Of a stretch of 7,019 bases of DNA, positions 6,922 to 7,019 are shown one piece after another (the first letter of the stretch is position 1; every line of letters starts with the position of its first letter). Below the pieces are notes generated by a model. It searched no databases, was not told the DNA's origin, and saw only the letters and a list, made by a program, of their open reading frames with translations. The DNA lies in the NCBI GenBank assembly GCA_020431745.1, contig JAGQHR010000155.1, positions 1-7,019 on the forward strand, given 5' to 3'. Made by a program: the position numbers and the translations under genes. Source of the stretch: Candidatus Eiseniibacteriota bacterium (GTDB taxonomy: Bacteria; Eisenbacteria; RBG-16-71-46; CAIMUX01).

Positions 6922-6947
6922 TCGGGGCGGCCGCTCGGTCGCCCCGA
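6922..6947 (+). terminator. GC-rich hairpin after the 305-residue gene
   Basis: An 11-pair stem can form between 6922-6932 (TCGGGGCGGCC) and 6937-6947 (GGTCGCCCCGA) around a four-base loop GCTC, with one G-T pair. It starts seven bases after the stop codon, where a terminator would sit. There is no T-run after it, so termination may be weak or need other factors, or the structure may protect the mRNA 3' end. Confidence 0.5.
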
Positions 6948-6956
6948 GCCCTGCGC

Positions 6957-6963
6957 AGGGAGG
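6957..6963 (+). promoter_or_regulatory. Shine-Dalgarno for the gene at the right edge
   Basis: AGGGAGG lies seven bases before GTG at 6971 and supports that start. Its first four bases are also the right arm of the palindrome CCCTGCGCAGGG at 6949-6960, so a small hairpin could partly mask it. Confidence 0.6.
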
Positions 6964-6970
6964 CGACCCG

Positions 6971-7019
6971 GTGGAAGTGCTGATCGGTATCATGGCGCTG
7001 GCGATCTTCGGCTTCGGGA
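6971..7019 (+). CDS. Start of a probable membrane-associated protein, 3'-partial
   Basis: A GTG start behind a well-placed Shine-Dalgarno opens a frame with no stop before the window ends. The 16 visible residues, MEVLIGIMALAIFGFG, are strongly hydrophobic with one acidic residue at position 2. This suggests an N-terminal transmembrane segment with little positive charge before it. An in-frame ATG at 6992 is an alternative start but has no Shine-Dalgarno of its own. The fragment is too short to name a family. Confidence 0.55.
   Translation, partial: MEVLIGIMALAIFGFG

Noticed and set aside
5725..6993. 422-codon minus-strand frame opposite the 305-residue gene
   Set aside because: The + strand gene has a Shine-Dalgarno, a signal peptide and a recognisable tail. 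The minus frame has no such support and crosses both intergenic regions.

Overview
The window reads as a piece of a GC-rich bacterial chromosome. It carries genes for exported surface or extracellular proteins, all on the + strand. Both complete C-termini are FlgD-Ig-like tails of the sort seen on exported proteins of FCB-group and related lineages. The giant gene also carries Cys-rich 'GACC' modules, which I associate with environmental phyla such as Candidatus Eisenbacteria, Krumholzibacteriota, Latescibacterota and Planctomycetes. The phylum assignment is inference from protein style and base composition. No marker gene is present.

Layout. Positions 3-5903 hold one giant open reading frame, open at the left edge, so its true start and signal peptide lie outside the window. 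Its visible 1966 residues are modular: the tail of an upstream domain (3-206); three six-cysteine GACC modules (207-575); ten tandem ASH-type Ig-like repeats, each with four cysteines (576-3536); six more GACC modules (3537-4232); a region with an Ig-like segment, a GWNMVGNP motif and a beta-rich segment (4233-5618); and a FlgD-like C-terminal domain (5619-5900). After a 94-base gap, 5998-6915 encodes a 305-residue protein with a clear signal peptide, a unique beta-rich N-terminal domain and the same kind of FlgD-like tail. A GC-rich hairpin follows. At 6971 a GTG with a good Shine-Dalgarno opens a third, truncated gene whose first residues are hydrophobic.

How they fit together. The first two proteins share no visible N-terminal domain but end in the same tail type, so they probably leave the cell, or are displayed on it, by the same route. 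The giant protein looks like a disulfide-stiffened stalk or adhesin-like fibre: 98 cysteines in 1966 visible residues, in strict periodic register. No enzyme active site, defence system, mobile element, tRNA, rRNA or CRISPR array is visible. The most unusual thing here is the architecture of the giant protein, not a multi-gene system.
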